Positions 31,243 through 40,697 of a stretch of 45,980 nt of DNA are shown in pieces. The translations under genes and the position numbers were made by a program. The notes beneath the pieces were generated by a model. The model did not search any database. It worked only from the letters and a program-made list of their open reading frames with translations, and was not told the origin of the DNA. Origin of the DNA: a bacterium (GTDB lineage: Bacteria > Oederibacteriota > CAKKQC01); NCBI GenBank assembly GCA_919901855.1, contig CAKKQC010000033.1, positions 1 to 45,980 of the forward strand. Direction: 5' to 3'. Every line of letters begins with the position of its first letter. The stretch's first letter is position 1.

Positions 31243-33161
31243 CGGCGCGGCCTCAGCACGCGGGCCAGGTCGCGCCGCTCGGGGGCGGACAGGAACTCGG
31301 GATGCCGCGCCGCGATCAGGATGAGTTCCCGGATCTCGGCGGGCTCGCGGCGAAGCACCATCAGCAGGCGCGCGAGCTCGAACGCCGCGGGCCCGAAGTC
31401 GGGCTTGAGCTTCAGGCCCTCTCGCAGGGCGGCCTCCGCGTCCCCGAACCGCCGCAGCATCGTGCAGGACATGCCCAGATGGGTGAACGCCGCGGCCCGC
31501 GTGCCAATGGGCCCGGGAACGCGGAGGGCCTCGCGCAGGAACCGGACGGCCTCCTCCGGGCGGCCCTGCTCGATCGCCTCCGCGCCGTGGTAGGCGAGGG
31601 CGGTCGAGTAGTTGCGCGCCGCGCGCACGGTCACGGCGTCGCCGTATCTCCCCGCGTCGGCGGCCCCGCGCAGCCGGAGGGCGGGAAACCGGATGCTCCT
31701 GCCGCGCGCCCTGGCCGCGGCCCCGGGGTCCACGAAGGCGGCGAAGACGGTGCCGAAGGGCACGAGGTGCTCCGCGCTCCCCTCGCCGGTGCACCCGGGG
31801 GTGTAGAAGGCCGGCCGGTCCGCGTTTGCGACCATGATGCGGGGGAGGTGTTTACCCGGATCCTCGACGAAGGGCGGCCACTTGAACCCGGTCAGGGTGC
31901 GCGGGAGGCGCCGGTACGCGGGCTCCCAGCAGGCGAAGGGCATCGGGAAGAGCGTGACGTCCGGCCGCAGCCCCATGACGCCCTGCGCGTAGAACATGGG
32001 GAATGCCTGGTCGTCGCCCTCGCAGATGAGCATCGCGCGTGCCGGGAGCGAGGCCATCTGGTTCACGGCGAAGTCCCAGGCGAGGTAGTGGCGGTCCCGC
32101 GGCGAGGTGCGGCCGTTGATGACCAGCGGCACCGCGAGGAGCAGGGAGGCCGCAATGCCGAATACAGGCGAAGCCGCGAAGACGCGGCTGGCCCCGAGTC
32201 CGATCAGGATCGCGAGCAGGGCATAGCTCAGGAGGTAGTAGCGTTCGATCTCGGGGGTGTTGTAGTAGACGCCGAAGAAGAGGTTCGTGGCGAAGACGAG
32301 ACCCGCACCGGGGAGCAGGCCCGGACCGGCGGCCCGCAGGGCCAGGAGGCCGGGGGCGGCCAGCCCGATCGCGGGGCCGAACTCGGTGAGCGGGAGGACG
32401 GTCGCGTGCCGCACGATCCGGGCGGCGATGTCGCCCGGCCCCTTGTTCGATCCCATGATGAACCGGTACTGGCGCGCGGCGAGGTAGTACGCGAGCCGTC
32501 CGGCCCGGTCGGGGAGCCCCCAGTTCATGGCGGGGTCCACGGCGGACCGGATCGGGATCGCGACCGCCTTCGCCATCAGCGGCAGGGCGGAGAGTACGAG
32601 GCACATCGCGATCCGGCGGGCGCGGGGGCCCGTCGGGATAACCCAAGCCGCCGCGACGACGACCGGCACGAGGTAGAGTCCGTGCAGGTGGTGGCTGAGC
32701 GCGAGCCCGCCGAGAAAGGCGGCGGCGAAGAGGGCACCAGGTGCGCGGTCGCGCCACGCGCGCACGAGCGCGAGCAATGTCAGGAGCATGAGCAGGATCG
32801 ACCACGTGTACTTGTCTGCTATTCCCGCCTGCCACCAGAGCGTCTTGCTCGCTGCGAGCGCGACCGCGGCGATCGGGCCCGCGCCGGGACCTGAGAGGCG
32901 CCGGCCTGCCGCGAACGCGGCCGTCACGGCCCCCGCTCCGGCCGCCGCCGACATCGCGTTGACGCGGAACGCGGGGTCGCCGAAGGGGAGGGCCATGAAT
33001 AGCCGCATGACCATCGTGAGCCACGGGTACCCCGGGGGGTGCGTGACCCCCAGGACACCCGCGGACAGGAGCAGTTCCCCCGTGTCCTCGAAGGACACGG
33101 TCGGGGAGGCGCCCGCGAGGAAGAACCCGAAGGCGGCGAGGAAGCAGACGGCAGCGGCCAT
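31239..33161 (-). CDS. DUF2723-family polytopic membrane protein with C-terminal TPRs
   Basis: A 640-residue protein with the clearest DUF2723 signature here: SPTVSFEDTGELLLSAGVLG followed by VTHPPGYPWLTMVMRLF. Ten or so membrane helices reach residue about 355; a soluble domain (about 365-530) precedes TPRs (about 535-610, EAVRFLREALRVPG, FGDAEAALREGLKLKPD). It heads an operon with its paralogue, truB, ribF and the small membrane protein. A TAGAAT box (33176-33171) ends nine bases before ATG 33161. Predicted GT-C superfamily; the acceptor is unknown. Confidence 0.84.
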   Translation of the reverse strand: MAAAVCFLAAFGFFLAGASPTVSFEDTGELLLSAGVLGVTHPPGYPWLTMVMRLFMALPFGDPAFRVNAMSAAAGAGAVTAAFAAGRRLSGPGAGPIAAVALAASKTLWWQAGIADKYTWSILLMLLTLLALVRAWRDRAPGALFAAAFLGGLALSHHLHGLYLVPVVVAAAWVIPTGPRARRIAMCLVLSALPLMAKAVAIPIRSAVDPAMNWGLPDRAGRLAYYLAARQYRFIMGSNKGPGDIAARIVRHATVLPLTEFGPAIGLAAPGLLALRAAGPGLLPGAGLVFATNLFFGVYYNTPEIERYYLLSYALLAILIGLGASRVFAASPVFGIAASLLLAVPLVINGRTSPRDRHYLAWDFAVNQMASLPARAMLICEGDDQAFPMFYAQGVMGLRPDVTLFPMPFACWEPAYRRLPRTLTGFKWPPFVEDPGKHLPRIMVANADRPAFYTPGCTGEGSAEHLVPFGTVFAAFVDPGAAARARGRSIRFPALRLRGAADAGRYGDAVTVRAARNYSTALAYHGAEAIEQGRPEEAVRFLREALRVPGPIGTRAAAFTHLGMSCTMLRRFGDAEAALREGLKLKPDFGPAAFELARLLMVLRREPAEIRELILIAARHPEFLSAPERRDLARVLRPRR

Positions 33162-33170
33162 GATGTGTCA

Positions 33171-33176
33171 ATTCTA
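33171..33176 (-). promoter_or_regulatory. Predicted -10 box for the DUF2723-truB-ribF operon
   Basis: TAGAAT on the minus strand (33176-33171), nine bases before ATG 33161. No strong -35 box was found. Confidence 0.45.
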
Positions 33177-33236
33177 CAGTCCTCCCGGACGCCGAATATG
33201 ACAGGCGGTATGTGGCGATTCCACCCCGGAAGGCCT

Positions 33237-33266
33237 TTGACAAGGGACCTCAGCCCCCGGTAATCT
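33237..33266 (+). promoter_or_regulatory. Promoter of the duplicated secreted protein / barrel cassette
   Basis: Consensus TTGACA (33237-33242), an 18-base spacer and TAATCT (33261-33266). The predicted transcription start (about 33273) is only three bases before ATG 33276, so the message is effectively leaderless. Confidence 0.65.
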
Positions 33267-33275
33267 AGCGGCCAT

Positions 33276-34877
33276 ATGAAACACTCCATGCGCTTCCTCT
33301 GCCTTCTGGCGGCCGGCTTTGTGGCTTCACCCGCTATTCCGGCATCGGTCCGGTATATTCCGGCCTGGGCGACCATGACCGCCGCCTTCGGCTCGACCGG
33401 CGGTTTCTTCGCGAAGGATCTCGTCCTCGATTCGCAGGGACAATTGATCGTCGCGGGCACGGGGTCCGGAGGAGGGTCCGGCGGCGCGGTGGTGGCGAAG
33501 CTCAGCCCCACGGACGGGAGCGTGATCTGGAAGTACACGGCCGGCCCGCTGGGATCGACGGCCAACGCCGTGGCCGTGGATGCGAGCGACAACGTCTATG
33601 TCGCCGGCACGGTGGGCGGGAGCGAGGGCTACATAGCCAAGATCAACTCGTCGGGGACTCCGCTCTGGACGTTCACGACGGGTGGAGGAATCGTCGGTCC
33701 CGCGGGGGCGGGGTTCAACGCCATCGCCGTGGATTCGACCGGCGTCGTCGCCGGCGGAGCCCACGGGGGCGCCACGCCCTGCTTCTTCGTCGTCAAGATT
33801 CCGGTCGCAGGCGCATGGTGGGATTCCTCTGACCCGATCCTGGGGATCGGGGCGGGCACTCTGGGCATCATCTGGACGCGCACGTGGAGTGGCGTGACCG
33901 CGGTGCCATTCGACACCAATCAAGTCAAGAGAATCGCCCTGGACTCGTCGTCGAACGTTTACGTGGCGTCGACGGACATCTCCGGCCCTCCCGGGTACAG
34001 CAACCGGATGAGCAAGTACTCGTCGACGAACGTGGTGGCGTGGTCGTTGACATCGTGGGGCTACAACGTCTGCGGTGGCGTCGGTGATGCCTCCATGAGC
34101 GGCGGCATGGGGCGGCTCCGCGTCGCTCCCGACGGGACGCTCTGGGGCGTGGCCATGAACAACCTGCACCAGTTCGACCCGGCCACTGGACTGGTCACGA
34201 AGAGCGGCATGTTCGTCTCCTCCGTCGCCGGATCAGGCCCGACGGGACTCGTGGATTTCGCCTGGTGGACCGGGGGGGTGGCGGTCTTCGCGAGTTCGAC
34301 CGTCGTCGCGGGGCGGACGACCTGGTCCTCGTGCGCCACGGGAGGGTACAGTTTCTCCTCGGCGGACGGATGGGAGGTGTCGGACTTCTCCAGCGTGCAG
34401 AGCTCCAACCTGAAGGCGGCCTTCGTGCCCGCCGCGGTCGCCCTCGGGGCGAACGGGGACGTCTTCGTCGCGGGCTCCTCGAACGGAGCGCCCGGCGGCC
34501 TGATCGTGGTGGCCCTGCGGGACGTGCTGGCGCAGAACCCGGTGAAGGCCGGGACGCTCGAGATCCGGAACAACATCATCAACCTCGGCGACAACCAGAC
34601 CGACGGCCAGCAGTACGCGCACACGGCCTACATCTTCGTGCGGGCGGGGACGGGCGCCACGGACAAGAACGTCAAGGTGTCCGTCTTCGGGCCGTCGGGC
34701 CGGTTCATGGGGCAACTCACGGGGATTACGATCGGGGCCGACGGCACCGGGAGCGTGGCTTTCGACGGCGTTGTCGAGGGCAAGCGGCTGTCGACGGGCA
34801 TGTACTACATCGTCGTAAGCGGCGCGGGCGTCAAGGACCGAAAACCCATCATGATCCTGGGAAAGAAGGACCTGTAA
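33276..34877 (+). CDS. Secreted beta-propeller protein with conserved C-terminal domain
   Basis: 533 residues with a signal peptide (MKHSMRFLCLLAAGFVASPA). The body (about 40-410) consists of propeller blades of the form DLVLDSQGQLIVAGTGSG and AVAVDASDNVYVAGTVGG, like SBBP or NHL-type repeats. The last 110 residues (about 422-533, EIRNNIINLGDNQ ... GKRLSTGMYYIVVSGAGV ... KDRKPIMILGKKDL) form an FlgD-like Ig domain shared with the protein encoded at 36282-37055. The stop overlaps the next ATG by one base (TAATG). Likely exported to the cell surface together with, or through, the barrel encoded next; that link is inference. Confidence 0.85.
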   Translation: MKHSMRFLCLLAAGFVASPAIPASVRYIPAWATMTAAFGSTGGFFAKDLVLDSQGQLIVAGTGSGGGSGGAVVAKLSPTDGSVIWKYTAGPLGSTANAVAVDASDNVYVAGTVGGSEGYIAKINSSGTPLWTFTTGGGIVGPAGAGFNAIAVDSTGVVAGGAHGGATPCFFVVKIPVAGAWWDSSDPILGIGAGTLGIIWTRTWSGVTAVPFDTNQVKRIALDSSSNVYVASTDISGPPGYSNRMSKYSSTNVVAWSLTSWGYNVCGGVGDASMSGGMGRLRVAPDGTLWGVAMNNLHQFDPATGLVTKSGMFVSSVAGSGPTGLVDFAWWTGGVAVFASSTVVAGRTTWSSCATGGYSFSSADGWEVSDFSSVQSSNLKAAFVPAAVALGANGDVFVAGSSNGAPGGLIVVALRDVLAQNPVKAGTLEIRNNIINLGDNQTDGQQYAHTAYIFVRAGTGATDKNVKVSVFGPSGRFMGQLTGITIGADGTGSVAFDGVVEGKRLSTGMYYIVVSGAGVKDRKPIMILGKKDL

Positions 34878-36277
34878 TGCGCGCCGTGCGCTCCCTAGTG
34901 ACGCTGTTGGCGCTGTGCCTGATCGCCACCCCGGTGCTCGCCGAAGTCGACGGGCCGACGTCCGAGTTCATCCGGGCCCCCATGAGCGTTCGCCAGCAGG
35001 GCGGCGGCGCCCTGTACGGCTCGACCGAGGTCTTCAAGATCTTCGCGAACCCGGCCCTCCTGTCGTTCCAGGAGCGGACGTGGGAGGTCGGCACGAGCGA
35101 CATGATCCTCTGGGGCGGGGCGGAGAACTACTTCTCCATCGCCGGGAGTTGGGCGGGAGCACCCGGGGACATGGGCACGTTCGGGGCCGCGGTCATGTAC
35201 CGCATGATCTCGATGGAGTCGTTCGCGGGCATGGACGTCTTCGGCAATCCGACCGGCCTCCAGGTCGAGCCCTCGGCATCGCACATCGGTGTTGCGGGAC
35301 TGTACCAGTACCAGTTCGCGAGCCTGGGCGTGGCCTTGCAGCAGGCGATGTCGACCTACGGGAATCTTCCGCAGATCAACACGAATTCCCGGACCACGGT
35401 CGACCTGGGCACGGTCATCCGGCTGGGCCGGCTCGACTTCGGGGTCTCCTACCGGATCAGCGGCGAGGCCGGGATGAGCCAGCTCGGACTGGGCGGGGCC
35501 GCGCGGTTCACCGGGTTCTTCAAGGGTTCGGTGGGCGTCGATGCGACCCTGCCGTTCGCGCCGACGGCGCAGACCGGGATCGACCAGAAGAACGTGAAGG
35601 CGTATCCGGCCGCGTTCGGGTTCGGCGCCACGTGGAACGCGCACCCGATGCTCGACGCGCGGGTGGGGACCGTGATCAACGGCTCCGACACGTCGGCCCG
35701 GGCCGGGATTTCCGCCCACTGGAAGGCCTACTCGCTCGACTACGCCATGGCCCTGCCAGTCAGCGGGCCGGGCATCGACCTCGAGATGACGCACATGATC
35801 GGGCTCGGGTGGGCGTTCGGCAAGGAACGCAAGCCCCCCGAGGCGCCCCGGTTCTTCATGAAGGCCGAGGAGCGTACGCTCGCGGTCTCGAACTTCGATC
35901 CGCAGAACGTTTCGGCGGGCGACGCGGCGGTCATCTCCGACATGCTGCGGAACCAGCTCGTCCGCGAGGGCGCCTTCAATATCGTGGAGAAGGCGAACAT
36001 GGACAAGGTCCTGGGCGAGCAGGCGTTTCAGCAGACGGGGTGCACGACGCAGGAGTGCGCGGTCAAGCTGGGCAAGATCCTGAACGTCAAGTACCTGGTC
36101 GTCGGGAGCTTCGGCAAGGCGCTGGACCAGTACGTGCTCTCGATGCGCGTGATCGACGTCGAGACCGCGAAGGCCGTCTACTCGGACGAGACCTACGGCA
36201 AGAACCTCCAGGAAATCCGGGACGGCATCACGGCGATCTCGGCCCGGCTGACCGAGGCGGTCAAGAAGGCGAGATAG
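34877..36277 (+). CDS. PorV-like outer-membrane barrel fused to a CsgG-like domain
   Basis: 466 residues. After a signal peptide (MRAVRSLVTLLALCLIATPVLA) residues about 30-315 form a PorV/UPF0164-type barrel (GGALYGSTEVFKIFANPALL near the start, then alternating strands). Residues about 332-466 form a CsgG/LpoB-like domain: [69 protein letters not shown] and [17 protein letters not shown]. CsgG forms the curli export pore in other bacteria, but the membrane-spanning hairpins of CsgG itself were not identified here. The two cysteines in CTTQEC are conserved in the paralogue and could form a disulfide. It is encoded one base-overlap after a secreted protein with a special tail. Confidence 0.82.
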   Translation: MRAVRSLVTLLALCLIATPVLAEVDGPTSEFIRAPMSVRQQGGGALYGSTEVFKIFANPALLSFQERTWEVGTSDMILWGGAENYFSIAGSWAGAPGDMGTFGAAVMYRMISMESFAGMDVFGNPTGLQVEPSASHIGVAGLYQYQFASLGVALQQAMSTYGNLPQINTNSRTTVDLGTVIRLGRLDFGVSYRISGEAGMSQLGLGGAARFTGFFKGSVGVDATLPFAPTAQTGIDQKNVKAYPAAFGFGATWNAHPMLDARVGTVINGSDTSARAGISAHWKAYSLDYAMALPVSGPGIDLEMTHMIGLGWAFGKERKPPEAPRFFMKAEERTLAVSNFDPQNVSAGDAAVISDMLRNQLVREGAFNIVEKANMDKVLGEQAFQQTGCTTQECAVKLGKILNVKYLVVGSFGKALDQYVLSMRVIDVETAKAVYSDETYGKNLQEIRDGITAISARLTEAVKKAR

Positions 36278-36281
36278 CCTG

Positions 36282-37055
36282 ATGCGCAGTTCCGCCGCGG
36301 TCCTGGTCGGCCTGGCGCTCCTGGCTCCGGCGGGCGCGATGGCCGCGATCACCGTGACGCCCGTAGTCGCGGACCCGTACGTCGCCGTCGGCATGTACTT
36401 CGCCGTCGACGTCACGCTTCGGAATACGGGCGCGGCGGCGGTCGGCATCAACCTGCCGGGTACGAACAACCTCGACCAGACGCGGATTCAGCAGTTCTCG
36501 CAGGAGAATCTGGGCGGCTCGACCGGAACCTACGAACTGGCGGCCGGGGCCGAGGTCACGGTCAGGTTCCGGTTCCTGGCCCTGCGCACGGGGCCGGCGA
36601 GCATCACCTTCATCGTGTCCCAGGCGGGCGGTGCGACCCAGCTCGGTTCCGGAGCCGTGTCGTTCACCGTCAAGGAGGCGTCCGAGGTGGTGGGGGCGAC
36701 GGCGCCCGTGAAGGGGAAGATGCAGATCCGGGGCAACATTATCCGGATGTCGAACGACGGGCGGTCGACGAACCGGCAGGCATATATCATCCTGCACGGC
36801 GAGCCCGGCGGGGGTGTCAGGTTGTGGGTGTGGGGCGCCGGCCGCACGGCTCTCGGGAAGATCTCGTTCGGAGTCACGAACAACCAAATCTCCGGCAGCA
36901 ATGGCGACGGGTTCACGCTCGATGCGAACGGCTATCTCGGCATCGGGTGGGATGGGACGGTGGGCGGCAAGCCGCTCGACTCGGGCAGCTATTGGATCGT
37001 GGCTACAGGCGCGGTCCAGGACCGCAAGCCTTTCCTTATCGTGCGCCACCAATGA
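36282..37055 (+). CDS. Small secreted protein with the same C-terminal domain
   Basis: 257 residues with a signal peptide (MRSSAAVLVGLALLAPAGAMA), an Ig-like domain (about 22-135, DPYVAVGMYFAVDVTLRNTG ... GPASITFIVSQAGG) and a C-terminal domain (about 142-257, MQIRGNIIRMSND ... GKPLDSGSYWIVATGAVQDR) matching that of the propeller protein at 33276-34877. It begins four bases after the preceding stop and its own stop overlaps the next ATG as ATGA. The gene order repeats the first half of the cassette. Confidence 0.82.
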   Translation: MRSSAAVLVGLALLAPAGAMAAITVTPVVADPYVAVGMYFAVDVTLRNTGAAAVGINLPGTNNLDQTRIQQFSQENLGGSTGTYELAAGAEVTVRFRFLALRTGPASITFIVSQAGGATQLGSGAVSFTVKEASEVVGATAPVKGKMQIRGNIIRMSNDGRSTNRQAYIILHGEPGGGVRLWVWGAGRTALGKISFGVTNNQISGSNGDGFTLDANGYLGIGWDGTVGGKPLDSGSYWIVATGAVQDRKPFLIVRHQ

Positions 37056-38506
37056 ACAGGCTCACGCTGCTGGTATCCGTGATCGCCGCCGGCCTCGCCG
37101 GCGGGGCCCGGGGGGACGGGATGGCGTACGACGAGTACACGGCGATGGGGTTGAGTGCCCAGACGGAAGGCGGAGCGTCCCTCTACGGCGGCTACGACGT
37201 CTTCCGCGCGTTCGCGAATCCGGCCCTCCTCGGCTACCAGAAGCGCACGTGGGAGCTGGGGACCGCCACCGCGCTGGTGTTCGGCGGGGACGAGACCACG
37301 GGGGCGGTCGCCGCGAGCTGGGTCGGGCCCAAGACCGACTCCGGCACCTTCGGGGGCGCGCTCCTGTTGGCCACCACGGGCATGGCGTCGTTCGCCGAAC
37401 TGGATCTCTCGGGCAACGAAACCGGGGTGACCGTGTCTCCCTCGGCCCAGCAGGGCGCCGCCGCGGTCTTCTACCAGTGGAGCTTCTTCTCGTTCGGTGC
37501 CGCCCTGCACGCGGCGCGGCGCGCATACGGCGCCCTTACTCCGGCGGCAACCGGCGACGTCAACCTCGTCGATGGCGTGTCGTTCTCCTCCTTCGATCTC
37601 GGCACGGCGGTCTCGCTCGGGAAGATGGAGCTCGGTGCGGGCTACCACTTCGGGTCCATGAGCTGGATTCGTCTCGGCGGGGCCATCCGATCCGACGGAT
37701 GGTTCAAGGGGGCGCTCGGGGGCGACGCGACGATCTCCACCGGGTTGTCGTCGGAATACAAGAACCCCGGCGCGACGCCGGCGAACGGGACGGGCACGAA
37801 CCAGACCACGACGACGCCGGAGGACTGGCCGGGCCAGTTCAACATGGGGCTGACCTGGAACGCCGCCCCGTTCCTCACGGTCCGGGCCGGCGTTCGGGCG
37901 ATCTCGAACATGGAGGGCGGGCCGGAGCCGCGCGCCGGATTCACGGTGCCGTGGGGGAGCTGGACCTTCGACTACGCGTACGCGACCGGGCTCATGATGA
38001 TGGAGGGAGCGGGGGGAGCCCATTTCGTGTCGGTGACCTGGTCGGGCGGCCGGGAGCGCGAGATGCCCGCGGGGCCGCGGTTCTTCCTCAAGGCCGAGGA
38101 GCGCACGCTCGCGGTCGCGGCGTTCGAGGCGCAGGGGGTTTCCGCCACGGATGCGGCCGTCATCTCGGACATGCTCCGGAACCGGCTCATCAAGGAAGGC
38201 TCGTTCAACATCGTCGAGAAGGCGAACATGGACAAGATCCTGACCGAGCAGGCCTTCCAGCAGACGGGGTGCACGTCGAGCGAGTGCGCGGTCAAGCTGG
38301 GCAGGATCCTCAACGTCAAGTACCTGGTCGTCGGGAGCTTCGGGAAGGCGCTGGACCGCTACGTGCTCTCGATGCGCGTGATCGACGTCGAGACGGCGAA
38401 GGCGGTCTATTCGGACGAGGCCACGGGGGCGAACCTGACCGAGATCCAGGCCGGGCTCGACCAGATCGCGGCCCGGCTGACCGAGGCGGTCAAGCGGGCC
38501 AGGTAG
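37052..38506 (+). CDS. PorV-like outer-membrane barrel fused to a CsgG-like domain (paralogue)
   Basis: 484 residues; paralogue of the 34877-36277 protein. Signal peptide ([21 protein letters not shown]), barrel (about 25-330, [21 protein letters not shown]) and a CsgG-like domain (about 349-484) with [39 protein letters not shown] and [17 protein letters not shown]. The barrels have diverged strongly, while the last 400 bases of the two genes are nearly identical, which points to strong constraint or gene conversion. Last gene of the cassette; followed by a hairpin. Confidence 0.82.
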   Translation: MNRLTLLVSVIAAGLAGGARGDGMAYDEYTAMGLSAQTEGGASLYGGYDVFRAFANPALLGYQKRTWELGTATALVFGGDETTGAVAASWVGPKTDSGTFGGALLLATTGMASFAELDLSGNETGVTVSPSAQQGAAAVFYQWSFFSFGAALHAARRAYGALTPAATGDVNLVDGVSFSSFDLGTAVSLGKMELGAGYHFGSMSWIRLGGAIRSDGWFKGALGGDATISTGLSSEYKNPGATPANGTGTNQTTTTPEDWPGQFNMGLTWNAAPFLTVRAGVRAISNMEGGPEPRAGFTVPWGSWTFDYAYATGLMMMEGAGGAHFVSVTWSGGREREMPAGPRFFLKAEERTLAVAAFEAQGVSATDAAVISDMLRNRLIKEGSFNIVEKANMDKILTEQAFQQTGCTSSECAVKLGRILNVKYLVVGSFGKALDRYVLSMRVIDVETAKAVYSDEATGANLTEIQAGLDQIAARLTEAVKRAR

Positions 38507-38533
38507 CGGGGTAGTCGAGCACGCCTGGCCCTT

Positions 38534-38559
38534 CGAGTTTCGGGGGACTCCGAAACTCG
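38534..38559. terminator. Hairpin after the barrel/CsgG cassette
   Basis: CGAGTTTCGG (38534-38543) pairs with CCGAAACTCG (38550-38559) around GGGACT. It lies 28 bases after the last stop of the cassette and 33 bases before the cstA start. There is no T-run, so terminator function is a guess. Confidence 0.5.
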
Positions 38560-38578
38560 CGGCGCTTGGGTGCCGTGT

Positions 38579-38584
38579 TAGGAT
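38579..38584 (+). promoter_or_regulatory. Predicted -10 box of cstA
   Basis: TAGGAT at 38579-38584 ends seven bases before the GTG start at 38592; no Shine-Dalgarno is present. Confidence 0.45.
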
Positions 38585-38591
38585 ACGCGAC

Positions 38592-40466
38592 GTGAGCGCA
38601 CTGCCGTTTCTGATCGGGACCCTGGGCGTGATGATAATCGCGTACCGGTACTACGGCGCCTTCCTGGCGGCGCGCGTGGTCATGCTCGACGACCGCAGGG
38701 TCACGCCGGCGTACACGCTCCGGGACGGCACGAACTACCACCCGACGAACCGCTGGGTCCTCTTCGGCCACCACTTCGCCGCGATCGCGGGGGCGGGGCC
38801 GCTGATCGGTCCCGTCCTTGCGGCCCAGTTCGGATTCGCGCCGGGCTTCCTATGGATGGTGGCGGGCGCCGTGCTGGGCGGCGCGGTCCACGACTTCATG
38901 ATCCTGGTGGCGTCGATCCGGCGGAAGGGCCGGTCGCTGGCCGAGATCGCGCGCGCGGAGGTGAGCCCGCTGGCGGGGCTGTCCGCGTCGATCGCGATCC
39001 TGCTCATAATCATCATGGCGCTGGCCGGGCTCGGGCTCGCGGTCGTGAACTCGCTCCGCGAGAGTTCCTGGGGCACTTTCACGATCGCGTGCACGGTTCC
39101 CATCGCCCTGTTCGTGGGGCTCTGGATGTACCGGATCCGCCCCGGCCGCATCCTGGAAGCCAGCCTGCTGGGGGCGGTCGCCGTGTTCGCCGCCGTGTTC
39201 CTCGGCCACCTCGTCCCCGGGTCCCGGCTGGCCCCGTGGTTCACGCTATCCCACAACGGCATCATCGTCTCGATCGCCGTGTACGGGTTCATCGCGTCGG
39301 TCCTGCCGGTCTGGCTGCTCCTGTGCCCCCGGGACTACCTCTCGTCCTGGGTCAAGATCGGGGTCGTGCTGGCGCTAATCGTCGGCGTGGTCGTGGTAGC
39401 CCCGGTGCTCCATATGCCCATGGTCACCGAGTACGTGCATGGGGGCGGGCCTATCGTGCCGGGCCACGTCTTTCCCTTCGTCTTCATCACGATCGCGTGT
39501 GGCGCGATCTCGGGGTTTCACGCGCTCGTCGCTTCCGGCACCACGCCGAAGATGCTGGGCCGCGAGACGGACGCGCTGCCGATCGGGTTCGGCGCGATGC
39601 TGGTCGAGGGCGTGGTCAGCGTCGTCGCCCTGATCGCCGCGTGCTCGCTCCATCCGGCCGACTACTTCGCGATCAACGTGAGCGCGGAGAAGTTCGCCAC
39701 CCTGGGGCTGACGCCCGTGAACCTCGCGGACCTCTCGGCGCAGGTCCAGGAGCAGATCGCGGGGCGGCCCGGCGGAGCGGTCTCGCTCGCCGTCGGGTTC
39801 GCCCAGATCTTCGCCGGGCTCCCGGGGATGCGGGGGCTCATGTCGTACTGGTACCACTTCGCGATCATGTTCGAGGCGTTGTTCATCCTCACCACGATCG
39901 ACACCGGCACCCGGGTGGCGCGGTTCCTCCTCCAGGAGTTCGGCGGGAGGGTCTGGAAGCCGTTCGGGCGCACTGACTGGATGCCCGGCACGCTCCTCTC
40001 CTCCTTCCTGGTCGTGTTCGCGTGGGGGTTCTTCATCTGGACCGGCAGCATCTCGACGATCTGGCCCATGTTCGGCTGCGCGAACCAGCTCCTGGCCACG
40101 GTCGCGCTCGCCGTGGCGACCACCGCCCTCATCAACGCGGGGAAGGCCCGCTACGCCTGGGTCACGGCGGCCCCGTGCGCGTTCATGACCGTGACGACGC
40201 TGGCGGCCGGGTGGCTCAACATCACGGACAACTTCCTGCCCCTCGCTTTGAGGTCGCCCGAGAAGGCGTTCATGGCCTGGCTCAACACGGCACTGACAGT
40301 GGTGATGATGGCGTGCGCGGTCCTGATCCTGGTCGAGGCCGCGCGCCGCTGGTGGCGGGTGCTGGGCTCGGGGCGCCGGGTGCGGGAGCGGCTCTACGGC
40401 ACCGCCGGGGACGCCTCCGGCCGCCGGAACCGCGCCTCCGACGATCTGCCGGACCTCGAAGACTGA
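38592..40466 (+). CDS. cstA: CstA-family carbon starvation / pyruvate transporter
   Basis: Polytopic inner-membrane transporter of 624 residues; E. coli CstA and BtsT take up pyruvate and peptides. Family motifs: [110 protein letters not shown] and a C-terminal [16 protein letters not shown]. About 14-16 membrane helices. GTG 38592 is the only start matching the family N-terminus. A stand-alone gene between two surface-protein loci. Confidence 0.95.
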   Translation: MSALPFLIGTLGVMIIAYRYYGAFLAARVVMLDDRRVTPAYTLRDGTNYHPTNRWVLFGHHFAAIAGAGPLIGPVLAAQFGFAPGFLWMVAGAVLGGAVHDFMILVASIRRKGRSLAEIARAEVSPLAGLSASIAILLIIIMALAGLGLAVVNSLRESSWGTFTIACTVPIALFVGLWMYRIRPGRILEASLLGAVAVFAAVFLGHLVPGSRLAPWFTLSHNGIIVSIAVYGFIASVLPVWLLLCPRDYLSSWVKIGVVLALIVGVVVVAPVLHMPMVTEYVHGGGPIVPGHVFPFVFITIACGAISGFHALVASGTTPKMLGRETDALPIGFGAMLVEGVVSVVALIAACSLHPADYFAINVSAEKFATLGLTPVNLADLSAQVQEQIAGRPGGAVSLAVGFAQIFAGLPGMRGLMSYWYHFAIMFEALFILTTIDTGTRVARFLLQEFGGRVWKPFGRTDWMPGTLLSSFLVVFAWGFFIWTGSISTIWPMFGCANQLLATVALAVATTALINAGKARYAWVTAAPCAFMTVTTLAAGWLNITDNFLPLALRSPEKAFMAWLNTALTVVMMACAVLILVEAARRWWRVLGSGRRVRERLYGTAGDASGRRNRASDDLPDLED

Positions 40467-40697
40467 GGTGACGCCGGCCTGAGCCGGGCCTGACCAGGGG
40501 GGGGTAGATCCGCCCCTACTGTCGGGGGCGCCACCGCCCCAACGGCAATCGCGCAGTGCCGTTCCAGTATGGTTCCGTGGCCGGCACACTCCATGCACCA
40601 TGGATTCCGGATGCCTGTCTACGACCCATCCATGTTCCATATCCTTGACATCCAACCCCGGCTGCACGACGATATCAGCAGTTTCATGAGGAGCAGG
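40467..40697. other. Intergenic region with a weak promoter candidate
   Basis: This 231-base gap holds a short GC hairpin right after cstA (CCGGC-CTGA-GCCGG, 40474-40487). A consensus -35 box, TTGACA, lies at 40645-40650, but the matching -10 region (around 40669-40676, ACGATATC) is poor. No RNA gene or coding frame was recognised. ATG 40686 overlaps the Shine-Dalgarno of the chosen start at 40698. Confidence 0.4.
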
